DNA of 64,000 nt from Eubacterium saphenum ATCC 49989 (GCA_000161975.1 GG688422.1:679824-743823), one strand, 5' to 3'. Counted from the stretch's first letter, positions 16,625 to 25,501 are shown. Numbers and translations: made by a program. Notes: generated by a model from the sequence alone, not told the origin.

Positions 16625-17401
16625 TTATTCTCCCTTCTCTACCCTTTTTAAAAATTCTTTGGCAAACTTCTTGTATGCCTTGGCTCCCGCACTCGACGGG
16701 TCATAGTGAACGATAGGAATCCCATGACTTGGAGCCTCAGCCAGTCTGACGTTTCTTGGGATTACAGTGTCGTACAGCAATCCTTTAAAGTATTTCCTCA
16801 CCTCGTTTTGTACCTCGGCAGATAATTTCGTTCTGTTATCGAACATGCTAAGTACTACTCCTTCTATTTTAAGGTCTTCATTGAGGTTCTTCTTGACCAG
16901 ATCTATTGTGCTCATCAGCTGCGACACGCCTTCCAGAGCGTAAAACTCACACTGTATAGGTATCAATACGCTGTCTACCGCCGTTAACGTGTTTATAGTC
17001 AAAAGTCCTAATGACGGCGGACAATCCACCAACACATAGTCGTAATCCTCTTTCACACTTGCCAGTGCGTTTTTCAGTCTTTTTTCCCTCCCGTATTGTG
17101 CGGAGAGCTCCAGCTCTGCTCCTGCCAATTCCACGTTGCTGGGTATTATATCCATGTTTTTGATGCCTGTAGGTATAATGACGTCCTTGGCATTCACCTT
17201 CTCGTCTGTGAGCAGTTCATAGATCGTGTTGTCCAGTTTGTTCTTTTCGATCCCCAGTCCGCTGGTTGTATTGCCTTGCGGGTCTATATCTATGACTAAA
17301 ACTCTTTTTTTGTTTGTAGCAAGGCAGGTTGCTAGGTTGATATTTGTTGTTGTTTTGCCGACTCCGCCCTTTTGGTTGAAAATTGCTATTAATTTACTCA
17401 T
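16625..17401 (-). CDS. parA: chromosome-partitioning ATPase ParA (Soj)
   Basis: ParA is a deviant-Walker ATPase that binds the nucleoid, moves with ParB and, in Bacillus, regulates DnaA. The 258 residues begin with MSKLIAIFNQKGGVGKTT (KGGVGKTT at 11-18), followed by the DIDPQGNTT motif and DYVLVDCPPSLG. Length is typical. The gene lies 74 nt downstream of rsmG, and the spacer contains parS. GGAGG precedes the ATG. Confidence 0.96.
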   Translation of the reverse strand: MSKLIAIFNQKGGVGKTTTNINLATCLATNKKRVLVIDIDPQGNTTSGLGIEKNKLDNTIYELLTDEKVNAKDVIIPTGIKNMDIIPSNVELAGAELELSAQYGREKRLKNALASVKEDYDYVLVDCPPSLGLLTINTLTAVDSVLIPIQCEFYALEGVSQLMSTIDLVKKNLNEDLKIEGVVLSMFDNRTKLSAEVQNEVRKYFKGLLYDTVIPRNVRLAEAPSHGIPIVHYDPSSAGAKAYKKFAKEFLKRVEKGE

Positions 17402-17439
17402 GTTTCACCTCCTCGTCGCATTATACTATTATATAAAGA

Positions 17440-17477
17440 AAAAGTCCAGATGTTTCACGTGAAACATCCGGACTTTT
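17440..17477 (-). terminator. hairpin enclosing parS between rsmG and parA
   Basis: AAAGTCC (17441-17447) and GGACTTT (17470-17476) extend the parS palindrome into one long, nearly perfect stem interrupted by a single mismatch. On the minus strand it is followed by TTTTTCTTTATA, so it would act as a terminator after rsmG. The rsmG stop codon overlaps the stem. Confidence 0.6.
17451..17466. other. parS centromere site (perfect consensus)
   Basis: TGTTTCACGTGAAACA is the exact 16-bp palindromic ParB binding sequence. It lies 49 nt upstream of parA, the commonest place for a primary parS. Confidence 0.97.
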
Positions 17478-18195
17478 ATAACGGCCTTTTTAAAATAGCA
17501 GGCATTCGCCGAGGATACTTAGTAGGTGTTTCTTTCTTCTTTACAAATACAAGGAGAGCTCTTTTGTGAATTCCGTCTAAGGTGTATTCGTGTTGCTCTG
17601 TCAGCTCCACGCCCATCGTTTGAATTGCCGTTTTTGACAGCCTCATCTCTTCAGCTGCACTTTCCGCATCCTTCATGGCAATGATTTTTCCTTTCAGCTT
17701 AACAAGCGGCACGGCAATCTCAAGCAAAACTCTGAGTTCTGCAACCGCCCTGGCCACACACACGTCGAAACTCTCACGTAACCGTTCTTCCTTGCTCGCC
17801 TCTTCAGCTCTCTGCGGCAAGAAAGATACATTGTCAATACCAAGGTTGTCGACAACGGCCTCGATTACATTGAGTTTTTTCTTCTTTGAATCCAAGAGGA
17901 CGACCTCACGGCCGCCACAAGCGACGGCCAACGGCACTCCGGGGAATCCCCCTCCGGTCCCTAAATCCAATATCCTCCTGTCTTCTATACCAAACGCCTT
18001 CTCCACTACAAGGCTGTCAACAATATGCTTTACTGCCGCCTCTTCCGGATCTCTTACTGCAGTTAAATTTATCTTTTCGTTTATCTTAAGAAGTTCAAGC
18101 AAATAATTTGCCAAGATTTCGGCTTTGCCTTCGTACAGAGCAATCCCTTCTGCCTCAGCTCCTTCTAATATGATTGTCTCTATTTTCTTTCTCAT
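17476..18195 (-). CDS. rsmG: 16S rRNA (guanine-527-N7)-methyltransferase
   Basis: RsmG (GidB) methylates G527 of 16S rRNA with S-adenosylmethionine. The 239 residues carry the SAM-binding ILDLGTGGGFPGVPLAV near residue 75 and the downstream VVLLDSKKKKLNVIE. The ATG overlaps the mnmG stop by 4 nt, so it is translationally coupled. It is the last gene of the rpmH-to-rsmG run before the parS hairpin. Confidence 0.95.
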   Translation of the reverse strand: MRKKIETIILEGAEAEGIALYEGKAEILANYLLELLKINEKINLTAVRDPEEAAVKHIVDSLVVEKAFGIEDRRILDLGTGGGFPGVPLAVACGGREVVLLDSKKKKLNVIEAVVDNLGIDNVSFLPQRAEEASKEERLRESFDVCVARAVAELRVLLEIAVPLVKLKGKIIAMKDAESAAEEMRLSKTAIQTMGVELTEQHEYTLDGIHKRALLVFVKKKETPTKYPRRMPAILKRPL

Positions 18196-20072
18196 TTCGC
18201 TTTTTCTCTCGTCATTCTTTCAAGATAAACGAGCAAAACTCCGATGTCCGCAGGTGACACCCCTGATATTCGTGACGCCGCCCCTACCGAAGCCGGTTTA
18301 ATCGCTGCAAGCTTTTCCGCCGCTTCCAATCTAAGCCCTTTTATTGACAGGTAGTCCAAATTTGCCGATAGCGCCTTGTCTTCAAGTTGTTTGAACCTGT
18401 CCACCTGTTCAAGCTGCTTATTAATATATCCTTCATATTTACAAGATATTTCCACCTGAGTTATCACTCCGTCATCTAAGGCAGGTCTCTCCCCGTCAAC
18501 CGCTCCGAGCTCCTCATAGCTCAGCTGAGGTCTTTTTAAAAGTTCATACAGGCTCGTCTTTTTGCTTATAGCTCCTGTTCCTTTTTGCTCAAGGATGTCG
18601 TTGACTTCTTCAGGCGAAGCCTTGTGTTTTTTAAGCCTTGCAAGCTCATCTTCTATTCCCTGCCTTTTTCTCTTCATTTTTTCAAGTCTTTCATCGCTTG
18701 CAAGTCCTATCTCATATCCCCTTTGTGTTAACCTTAAATCCGCATTATCTTGCCTTAGCAGCAATCTGTATTCCGCCCTCGATGTCATCATTCTGTAAGG
18801 CTCGTTTGTTCCCTTGGTTACCAGATCATCTATGAGCACACCTATATACGCCTCGTCTCTTCCAAGCACGAACGGAGGCTTATTTCTAAGCTTCAACCCC
18901 GCATTTATACCTGCGATCAGCCCCTGCGCACCTGCTTCTTCATATCCTGAGCTCCCGTTTATCTGTCCTGCACAATATAAGTTGCCAACCTCTTTGGTTT
19001 CAAGGGTGTGAAACAGTTCAAGAGAATCTATGCAATCGTATTCTATTGCATATGCGGGTCGTGATATTTCTATATTTTCAAGTCCCGGTATAGTCCTGTA
19101 AAAAAGCGTCTGAACGTCCTCGGGCAGGCTCGATGACATGCCCTGAATATACATTTCTTCAGTATTTCTGCCTTCAGGCTCTATAAACAGCTGATGCCTT
19201 TTCTTATCGGCAAAACGTTTTACCTTATCCTCTATAGATGGACAATATCTGGGCCCTGCGCCTTCGATTTTTCCTGAAAACATAGCGGATCTGTTAAAAT
19301 TATCTCTTATTATTTCGTGTGTTTTTTCATTTGTGTATGTAAGATAACATGGCAACTGATCTATATTTATGTTCTTTGTAAGAAAAGAAAACGGCACAAC
19401 GGGCTGATCTCCCTCTTCCCTTTTCATAAGACTATAGTCAAAGGTGTTTTTTAAAGCTCTTGCAGGTGTTCCCGTTTTAAACCTTCGAAGCTTCAAGCCC
19501 AGTGTTCGTATGCTTTGGGACAGTTCATTACAAGCTGCCATTCCATCGGGACCCGAGCTATATTCGCTGTGCCCTATGAAGATTTTCGACGAGAGGAAGG
19601 TTCCTGTCGCCAAAATTACCGCCTTTGCCTCATACCTTGCTCCTGTCTTGGTAATAACCGCTGTTACTCTCTTTTTTCCTTCCGTATAAGCCGCCTCAAT
19701 CGTAACTATTTCCGCCTGTTTTAATTCCAAATTTTCTTCTTTTTCAAGCACAGACTTCATCCTGGCATGATATTCTTTTTTGTCCGCCTGCGCTCTTAGA
19801 GACTGAATTGCGGGTCCTTTTCCCGTGTTTAACATTTTGCTCTGCACCATGGTGGCATCAATATTAACGCCCATCTCACCGCCGAGAGCATCTATTTCCC
19901 TTACGAGCTGTCCCTTTCCGGTTCCTCCTATAGAAGGATTACACGCCATCATAGCCACGGCTTCAAGCGTGGATGCAAAGACTACCGTCTTAAGCCCCAA
20001 CCTCGCCGCCGCAAGCCCCGCTTCACAGCCTGCATGCCCTGCACCTATGACAGCCACATCGAATTTTCCCAT
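18192..20072 (-). CDS. mnmG: tRNA uridine-5-carboxymethylaminomethyl synthesis enzyme MnmG
   Basis: MnmG (GidA) is the FAD subunit of the MnmE-MnmG complex that modifies wobble uridine 34. The FAD motif VIGAGHAGCEAGLAAARLG starts a few residues after the ATG at 20072, giving a typical 626 residues. Also visible are MACNPSIGGTGKGQLVREIDALGG and the C-terminal helical domain. In-frame TTG codons at 20117 and 20102 would add 15 or 10 residues and overlap mnmE; the one at 20102 has a better ribosome-binding site (GAAAGG), so the exact start is uncertain. Confidence 0.95.
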   Translation of the reverse strand: MGKFDVAVIGAGHAGCEAGLAAARLGLKTVVFASTLEAVAMMACNPSIGGTGKGQLVREIDALGGEMGVNIDATMVQSKMLNTGKGPAIQSLRAQADKKEYHARMKSVLEKEENLELKQAEIVTIEAAYTEGKKRVTAVITKTGARYEAKAVILATGTFLSSKIFIGHSEYSSGPDGMAACNELSQSIRTLGLKLRRFKTGTPARALKNTFDYSLMKREEGDQPVVPFSFLTKNINIDQLPCYLTYTNEKTHEIIRDNFNRSAMFSGKIEGAGPRYCPSIEDKVKRFADKKRHQLFIEPEGRNTEEMYIQGMSSSLPEDVQTLFYRTIPGLENIEISRPAYAIEYDCIDSLELFHTLETKEVGNLYCAGQINGSSGYEEAGAQGLIAGINAGLKLRNKPPFVLGRDEAYIGVLIDDLVTKGTNEPYRMMTSRAEYRLLLRQDNADLRLTQRGYEIGLASDERLEKMKRKRQGIEDELARLKKHKASPEEVNDILEQKGTGAISKKTSLYELLKRPQLSYEELGAVDGERPALDDGVITQVEISCKYEGYINKQLEQVDRFKQLEDKALSANLDYLSIKGLRLEAAEKLAAIKPASVGAASRISGVSPADIGVLLVYLERMTREKAK

Positions 20073-20091
20073 TTCATAGATTGCGTTTTCT

Positions 20092-21453
20092 TTATTTCCC
20101 AAGGCAAAACCTTTCAAATACCTTATTTATAACTTCCTCTGATGCCGTATCTCCCGTTATGTTTCCAAGGTAGGCGTAAGCATTTTTTACATCAACCTCT
20201 GCAAAGTCTAAACTCAAACCTTTTTTTAGCGCTTTTTTTGCTTCATTTAGCGACTTTTTAGCCTTTATCGCCTCATACACCGTTCTATCTCTTTTCCCTT
20301 CTGTTTTGGCCACATTTTTTTCTTCTGCGATTTTTCTGAGTTCAGATTTTAGTTCTTCCATTCCACTTTTGTTCCTTATGCTGATATCAATGCTCTTGTC
20401 AAACAATCCTTTGTTCTCTTTATTTTTGGCAGACATTGGGAGATCGCTCTTGCTAAAGCATACTACAAGGCTGTCTGCCCGAAGCCTCTTAATCACATTT
20501 TCATCTTCTCCGTCAGGACCTTTGGTGCTGTCGATAAGATATACCACGACATCCGCTTCATTTGCGGCCTTATAGCTCCTATCTATTCCTTCTTTTTCTA
20601 TAACGTTATCACTTTCTCTTATTCCTGCAGTATCTATTAACGTTATGGGAATCCCGGATAACAGAATTTGCTCCTCTATTACATCTCTTGTTGTCCCTTC
20701 AATGTCTGAGATGATCGCCCTGTCCTCCATGAGAAGCTCATTGAGAAGGGAAGATTTCCCGGCATTCGGTTTCCCTAAGATAGCTACCCTTATGCCGTCT
20801 CTATATACCCTTCTTTTTCTGGTTATATCAATAACTTCATCCAGCTCATTTATTACATCTTCTATGCTTTCTATGGTCTTTTGATAATTTATTTCCTCTA
20901 TGTCTTCATCCGGGTAATCTATATTCACAGCCATTTCAACCAATATTTCCTGAAGTCTAACCCTTGCATTACCTATGCTTCGTTCATTTTGGCCTGCAAG
21001 CCCTTGCAAGGCAAGATCAAAAGCTTCCTCGCTCTTTGCATTTATCATCTCTATAATAGCTTCGGCCTGAGTAAGATCTATCCTGCCGTTAAGAAATGCA
21101 AGTTTTGTAAATTCTCCCGGTTCTGCAAGCTCTGCACCTTCGTCTATAACAGCGTCCAATATTCTTCTTTGGCACACGGCATTACCATGAGTATATATTT
21201 CTACAACATCTTCCCTAGTATATGTGTGCGGTGCCTTCATATACACCGCCATTACCTCGTCTAAAACCCTGTTATCCTGCTCTATTGTTCCGTAATAAAG
21301 CCGTTTATTCTGCCATTTATCAGACTCGATTCTCTGCTTGCCGGCATTTTTAAATAACTCTTCCAGTATTTTTTTTGACCTGTTTCCGCTAATTTTTATA
21401 ACGCCTATAGCTCCGTATCCCGCCGTAGAAATTGCTGCAATAGTTCTGCTCAT
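20092..21453 (-). CDS. mnmE: tRNA modification GTPase MnmE
   Basis: MnmE (TrmE) is the GTPase partner of MnmG. The 453 residues have the N-terminal folate-binding-like domain (TIAAISTAGYGAIGVIKISG), the inserted G domain with GKPNAGKSS, the EGTTRD and DTAGIRE motifs and FSKSDLP, and the C-terminal catalytic cysteine motif FCLGK. Length is normal. It lies 69 nt after khpB and immediately before mnmG. Confidence 0.96.
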   Translation of the reverse strand: MSRTIAAISTAGYGAIGVIKISGNRSKKILEELFKNAGKQRIESDKWQNKRLYYGTIEQDNRVLDEVMAVYMKAPHTYTREDVVEIYTHGNAVCQRRILDAVIDEGAELAEPGEFTKLAFLNGRIDLTQAEAIIEMINAKSEEAFDLALQGLAGQNERSIGNARVRLQEILVEMAVNIDYPDEDIEEINYQKTIESIEDVINELDEVIDITRKRRVYRDGIRVAILGKPNAGKSSLLNELLMEDRAIISDIEGTTRDVIEEQILLSGIPITLIDTAGIRESDNVIEKEGIDRSYKAANEADVVVYLIDSTKGPDGEDENVIKRLRADSLVVCFSKSDLPMSAKNKENKGLFDKSIDISIRNKSGMEELKSELRKIAEEKNVAKTEGKRDRTVYEAIKAKKSLNEAKKALKKGLSLDFAEVDVKNAYAYLGNITGDTASEEVINKVFERFCLGK

Positions 21454-21522
21454 CTTTCTCCAATAAAAAACCCTCAGAATTTACTCCAAGGGAAATTATA
21501 ACACAACATTTTAATCGTAAGT

Positions 21523-22281
21523 CTACGCCTTGTTTATCACTACTTTTCTGTACGGCTCCGCTCCTTGACTGGTGCTTTCTAAACCTTCCATCTGCTGAAT
21601 TACTATGTGCACCACCTTTCTTTCATATGGAGTCATCGGATCCAAAGTCACCCTTTTTCCTGTATCTTTCACCTTGTTCGCCGCATTTAAAGCAATTGTC
21701 TTTAGCTTCTCGTCTCTTTTTTGTCTGTATCCCTCGACATCTATTATCACTCGTTTATAACCCTCATCATTATTGTTAACGCAAAGGTTCATGATAAATT
21801 GTAACGATGTAAGTGTCTGTCCCTTCTTTCCTATGATAAGCCCTGCGCCTTCTCCGCTTATATCGAAAAATATGAAGTCTTCACCTTCTTTACCCTTTAT
21901 TTTTAAGTCATTAAGCCCCATTTTATCAACGATTCTCTTAAGAAGCGATAGATTTTCGTTATCTTCCGTCACATCCTTGCCTTCTCGCCTAACTTTAAGC
22001 AAAATATCTTCACTAATCTCTACATCTTTTTCATTTTTCCTCGGAGTGCTTGTATTTTCCGACTTTTCTTTCATTTCTTTACAAACCGCTCCGGTATCAG
22101 ACGCCTGTTTTTCCTTTTCCGACACCCTTACCTTTGCGAGTTTAGATCCAATCCCCAAGAAACCCTTGGATGGCTCTTCCAACACTTCTATTTCTATATC
22201 ATCTCTTGATAAATTCAATTCTGCAAGAGCTAATTCTACTGCTTCATCAGTGCTCGCTCCCCATTTTTCAACGCTTTTCAT
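21523..22281 (-). CDS. khpB: RNA-binding protein KhpB (Jag)
   Basis: KhpB is an RNA-binding protein that partners KhpA and affects cell elongation in other Gram-positives. The 252 residues comprise the Jag N-terminal domain (VEKWGASTDEAVELALAEL), a long charged linker, a KH domain with GLIIGKKGQTL, and an R3H domain (TPYERKVVHIVIQ). AGGAGG precedes the ATG. Its location just after yidC is the conserved family context. Confidence 0.94.
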   Translation of the reverse strand: MKSVEKWGASTDEAVELALAELNLSRDDIEIEVLEEPSKGFLGIGSKLAKVRVSEKEKQASDTGAVCKEMKEKSENTSTPRKNEKDVEISEDILLKVRREGKDVTEDNENLSLLKRIVDKMGLNDLKIKGKEGEDFIFFDISGEGAGLIIGKKGQTLTSLQFIMNLCVNNNDEGYKRVIIDVEGYRQKRDEKLKTIALNAANKVKDTGKRVTLDPMTPYERKVVHIVIQQMEGLESTSQGAEPYRKVVINKA

Positions 22282-22295
22282 ATTTACCTCCTGTA

Positions 22296-23018
22296 TTAAT
22301 TTACAGCCGCTTTTTTCATTCTTTTAGATTTTTCTTTTTGCTGATTCATTTTTTTCCTAACACTATTTAAATGAATCGATATGAATATCTGTATAAACTG
22401 CCCGAAAAACCAGTATATCGCAAGGCCCGCCGGAAAAGATCTTCCTATCAGCACTATTGCGACAGGAAAAATGTATTTCATTACCTTCATCCCGGATGCA
22501 GGATTCGCCTGTCCCGTACCCATCTGGGCTTGTTGAGATAAGCTAAATGAAATAAAGGTCGCTACGCCGGCAAGTATCGGCAATATCCACTTATCCGGAT
22601 GGCTCAAATCAGCTATCCACAGAAAAGGCTCGTGAACCGCAAAGATAAGCTGCTGATCACTTATATATGATAGCGGATCCCTTAACAAGGAAAACAAGCC
22701 GAATATTATAGGCATCTGAATGAGCATAGGTAGACACCCTCCGGCAGGATTGTACTTTTCTTCCTTGTATAATTCTTGCATTTTTGCTCCTAAAAGAGCT
22801 TTATCATGGCCGAATCTAGCCTGTATATCCTTCATTTTTGGCTGTAACTCCGCCATTTTCAGTGTGTTTAACATCTGTGATTTGTATAAAGGAAAGGTTA
22901 CCAATTTTACTATGAGCGTCAAAAGTATGAGAGTCACACCGTAGTTTCCTATAAATGAATACAGAAAACTTAATATTTTTCCCATTGGTAATACTATTAA
23001 ATTCAACAATTTGGTCAT
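22296..23018 (-). CDS. yidC: membrane protein insertase YidC (OxaA/SpoIIIJ)
   Basis: YidC inserts membrane proteins. This is the short Gram-positive type (240 residues) with five hydrophobic segments. Family segments include GVTLILLTLIVKLVTFPLY, NPAGGCLPMLIQMPI and a basic C-terminal tail. Unlike Bacillus SpoIIIJ there is no lipobox at the N-terminus. AAAGGAG precedes the ATG. It sits 18 nt after yidD in the rpmH operon. Confidence 0.95.
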   Translation of the reverse strand: MTKLLNLIVLPMGKILSFLYSFIGNYGVTLILLTLIVKLVTFPLYKSQMLNTLKMAELQPKMKDIQARFGHDKALLGAKMQELYKEEKYNPAGGCLPMLIQMPIIFGLFSLLRDPLSYISDQQLIFAVHEPFLWIADLSHPDKWILPILAGVATFISFSLSQQAQMGTGQANPASGMKVMKYIFPVAIVLIGRSFPAGLAIYWFFGQFIQIFISIHLNSVRKKMNQQKEKSKRMKKAAVN

Positions 23019-23036
23019 AACAACTTCTCCTTTAAA

Positions 23037-23255
23037 TTATTTAAGCGGATCATACCCGCCCTTTGAAAAGGGATGACACCTTAAAATTCTTTTTATGCCC
23101 AGCATACTTCCCTTAATTGCACCATATTTTTCAACAGCCTGCAAAAAATAATTTGAACAAGTGGGATAAAATCTACACCTTGGAGCAGATAATGGAGATA
23201 TAAATCTTTGATACGCTTTCACTAATTTTATCAAAACTATCTTCATTTCTCTCAT
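23037..23255 (-). CDS. yidD: membrane protein insertion efficiency factor YidD
   Basis: This 72-residue protein has the three-cysteine family core (RCRFYPTCSNYFLQAVEKYG, then GIKRILRCHPF) and the C-terminal GGYDPL. It assists YidC-dependent insertion. Its ATG overlaps the rnpA stop (ATGA). Confidence 0.95.
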   Translation of the reverse strand: MREMKIVLIKLVKAYQRFISPLSAPRCRFYPTCSNYFLQAVEKYGAIKGSMLGIKRILRCHPFSKGGYDPLK

Positions 23256-23596
23256 CCCTTTAGTATGTTTTTTGAAGAAAGTACTTTTGTAAGACTTTTT
23301 TCCACATCGTGTGATTTTGCTTTTTTTAGTATCATCTTTCTTTTAGCTACAAAAATATAATCACAACTTTTTTTAAAATTATCGCTGTTTTTTCTGTAAA
23401 ATTCTCTTATAAGCCGTCTGGCTCTATTGCGTTCTACGCTGTTTCCTATCTTCTTGCTCGCTATAAACGCTCTTCTATTATAGCCTAATTCGTTTTTTAT
23501 ATAAAAAACTACTACGTATTCAGATGTAATAGTTTTTCCCTTGTTATAAATTTTTGAAAATTCATTTTGCTTTCTAAGTATGGTTTTATCAAGCAT
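23252..23596 (-). CDS. rnpA: ribonuclease P protein component
   Basis: RnpA is the protein subunit of RNase P and helps bind precursor tRNA. The 114 residues start LDKTILRKQNEFSKIYNKGK and contain the signature RNxxKRxxR-like NRARRLIREFYR near residue 57. It follows rpmH by 2 nt and overlaps yidD, as in nearly all bacteria. Confidence 0.96.
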   Translation of the reverse strand: MLDKTILRKQNEFSKIYNKGKTITSEYVVVFYIKNELGYNRRAFIASKKIGNSVERNRARRLIREFYRKNSDNFKKSCDYIFVAKRKMILKKAKSHDVEKSLTKVLSSKNILKG

Positions 23597-23598
23597 AT

Positions 23599-23733
23599 CT
23601 ATGCGGAAAGAACCTTTCTTCCCCTGATTCTTCTTCTTTTGAGTACTGCTCTACCGCTCTTTGTCTGCATTCTATTTCTAAATCCGTGTTTCTTTTTTCT
23701 AAGCCTTTTTTTTGGCTGATACGTCATTTTCAT
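23599..23733 (-). CDS. rpmH: 50S ribosomal protein L34
   Basis: The 44-residue product begins MKMTYQPKKRLRKKKHGFRN and is rich in Arg and Lys, as is L34. The ATG at 23733 is preceded by AAGAAGAG. An in-frame extension to 23814 would run into the promoter and is rejected. First gene of the leftward operon that continues to rsmG. Confidence 0.97.
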   Translation of the reverse strand: MKMTYQPKKRLRKKKHGFRNRMQTKSGRAVLKRRRIRGRKVLSA

Positions 23734-23785
23734 ATCTCTTCTTCCCCCGTAAATATTTAAAAATATCTTCAATATAAGCCATAAC

Positions 23786-23814
23786 ATTATACACATTACT
23801 GGATTGCTTGTCAA
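23786..23814 (-). promoter_or_regulatory. consensus SigA promoter of the rpmH operon
   Basis: Minus-strand TTGACA (23814-23809), 17-nt spacer and TATAAT (23791-23786): a perfect consensus promoter 52 nt before rpmH. It would drive rpmH-rnpA-yidD-yidC-khpB-mnmE-mnmG-rsmG. Confidence 0.92.
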
Positions 23815-23930
23815 ATTTTACTTTTTATGATTTTACTTTTTCCACAATCGGTTAATAAAATGTGGAAAACTTAATATCTGCTCTGTCCATCTTTTTTATT
23901 CAGCTGTTTTAAAGTCTTCACAGGCTGTTC
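23815..23930. other. oriC, dnaA-upstream part with inverted DnaA boxes
   Basis: TTTTCCACA (23838-23846) and its inverted copy TGTGGAAAA (23861-23869) each match the DnaA box TTATCCACA at 8 of 9 positions. They lie between the divergent rpmH and dnaA promoters, where coding strand and gene orientation switch. Such boxes usually serve origin assembly and dnaA autoregulation. Confidence 0.75.
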
Positions 23931-23959
23931 TTGATTCGTTTTTTTATTTTTGTTATCAT
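23931..23959 (+). promoter_or_regulatory. putative dnaA promoter
   Basis: TTGATT (23931-23936) and TATCAT (23954-23959) are spaced by 17 nt, 35 nt upstream of the chosen dnaA start. Both hexamers deviate from consensus, so the call is moderate. Confidence 0.5.
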
Positions 23960-23994
23960 ACTTTATGTGTTTTATTTCTATTCAGGAGATGTTG

Positions 23995-25332
23995 ATGAAT
24001 ATAGAAGATTTATGGAAGAAAACTAAGAAAAATATTGAAAATTCAATATCTCCGACGAGTTATGACAGCTGGATTAAAAATTTAGAGCTCATAGGTTTTG
24101 ACGACTCCACAAGCACTCTTACTTTATCCACAGATAACATGATATCTATAAACATAATAGAAAAGCGACTTTTGCACTCAATGAAGACTTCTGCAAAAGA
24201 GGTTTTTGAACAGGATATAAACATAAAGATAGAATACAGAGAAAATAAACGTACTAAGAATAAAATTAAAGATTCAAACAAGGGTGATTTTGATATCCTG
24301 TTTGAAGAAAATATATTAAATCCAAAATACACGTTCGATAATTTTGTAGTAGGTGATAATAATAGACACGCTCATGCCGTTGCTCTTTCTATTGCAAATA
24401 GCGAAATTTCAGAATACAATCCTTTTTTCTTATACGGGGGTCCCGGACTTGGAAAAACCCATCTGATGCATGCTATAGGTATGACTATAATGAAAAATTT
24501 TCCTTATAAAAAGGTTTTATATGTACCTGCAGAAACCTTTACCACCGACCTTATCAATTCCATCAGAAAATCCTCTCAGGAAGAATTTAAAAACAAATAC
24601 AGAATGGTGGATGTTTTACTCATAGACGATATACAATTCATGCAAGGTAAGGAATCCACCCAGGAGGAATTTTTTCATACTTTCAACTCTTTAACAAGGC
24701 TTGGAAAACAGATTGTTATTTCAAGTGACAGGTCTCCCAACCATTTAAATAAATTAGATGAACGCTTGCGTTCTCGTTTTATGCAAAATGTTACAACGGA
24801 TATTAAACCCGCAAATTTTGAGACCAGAGTGGCAATACTACAAAAAAAATGTGAAATAGAAAATTTTGAAGTAGACGCTAATTTAAATGAAGTAATAAAT
24901 TTAATAGCTCATAACATAGATAATAACATACGTGCACTCGAAGGAGCTTTGACTAAGCTCATAAGTTTTTCAAGGCTTTTAAATGAAAAGATAACAATTG
25001 ATTATGCAAAAAAAAATCTTCCTGAGATATTTAAAAATAGGGAAAATAAAATTTCCTGTGAAACCATTAAAATAATCGTTTCTAATTATTTCAATATTTC
25101 AATATCGGATTTGGAATCTAAAAACAGAAAAAAGGAATTCACTATTCCAAGACAAATAGCCATGTTCTTATGCAGGGAATTAACCGGAGATTCTCTTCCA
25201 AAAATAGGAGAATTATTTGGAGGGAAAGATCATTCTACCGTATTACATGCATGTAGAAAAATTAAAAAATTGGAAGAAACTGATAACTATATTAAAATTT
25301 CGATTGAAGAGATAAAAAATAAATTGTTATAA
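23995..25332 (+). CDS. dnaA: chromosomal replication initiator DnaA
   Basis: DnaA binds DnaA boxes and opens oriC. The 445 residues show domain I (MNIEDLWKKTKKNIENSIS), the AAA+ core with Walker A GGPGLGKT at 148-155 and Walker B LLIDDIQFM, the initiator-specific IRALEGAL sensor region, and domain IV with the DNA-binding GGKDHSTVLHACRKI. The ATG at 23995 has AGGAG 6 nt upstream. Earlier in-frame ATGs at 23950 and 23989 lack room for a ribosome-binding site. The gene is clearly more A-rich than the partition genes on the other side of the origin. Confidence 0.97.
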   Translation: MNIEDLWKKTKKNIENSISPTSYDSWIKNLELIGFDDSTSTLTLSTDNMISINIIEKRLLHSMKTSAKEVFEQDINIKIEYRENKRTKNKIKDSNKGDFDILFEENILNPKYTFDNFVVGDNNRHAHAVALSIANSEISEYNPFFLYGGPGLGKTHLMHAIGMTIMKNFPYKKVLYVPAETFTTDLINSIRKSSQEEFKNKYRMVDVLLIDDIQFMQGKESTQEEFFHTFNSLTRLGKQIVISSDRSPNHLNKLDERLRSRFMQNVTTDIKPANFETRVAILQKKCEIENFEVDANLNEVINLIAHNIDNNIRALEGALTKLISFSRLLNEKITIDYAKKNLPEIFKNRENKISCETIKIIVSNYFNISISDLESKNRKKEFTIPRQIAMFLCRELTGDSLPKIGELFGGKDHSTVLHACRKIKKLEETDNYIKISIEEIKNKLL

Positions 25333-25501
25333 TGAAGGTTGTGGAAATTGTGAAAAAATATCCTTTTTACCAACATGTTTATCAACTGTGAACCTTATTC
25401 AAATTTAGCTGTTTATTTCACTTTTCAACACTTTACACAAAGCCTACTACTACAATTACTACATATATATAATTATTAATATAAAAATAGAAGGAGAAAA
25501 T
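25333..25501. other. oriC, unwinding part between dnaA and dnaN
   Basis: Degenerate DnaA boxes lie at 25340-25348 (inverted, 7/9), 25379-25387 (TTATCAACT, 7/9), 25422-25430 (TTTTCAACA, 7/9) and 25431-25439 (CTTTACACA, 6/9); the last two are adjacent. They are followed by AGCC, then TACTACTACAATTACTAC (25445-25462) and a run of almost pure A/T (25463-25488). Box pair, short GC patch, trinucleotide repeat and AT-rich element in this order match the basal unwinding system (DnaA-trio) described for Bacillus subtilis. Confidence 0.82.

Noticed and set aside
23734..23814. Longer L34 start
   Set aside because: It would include the consensus promoter and add residues absent from L34.
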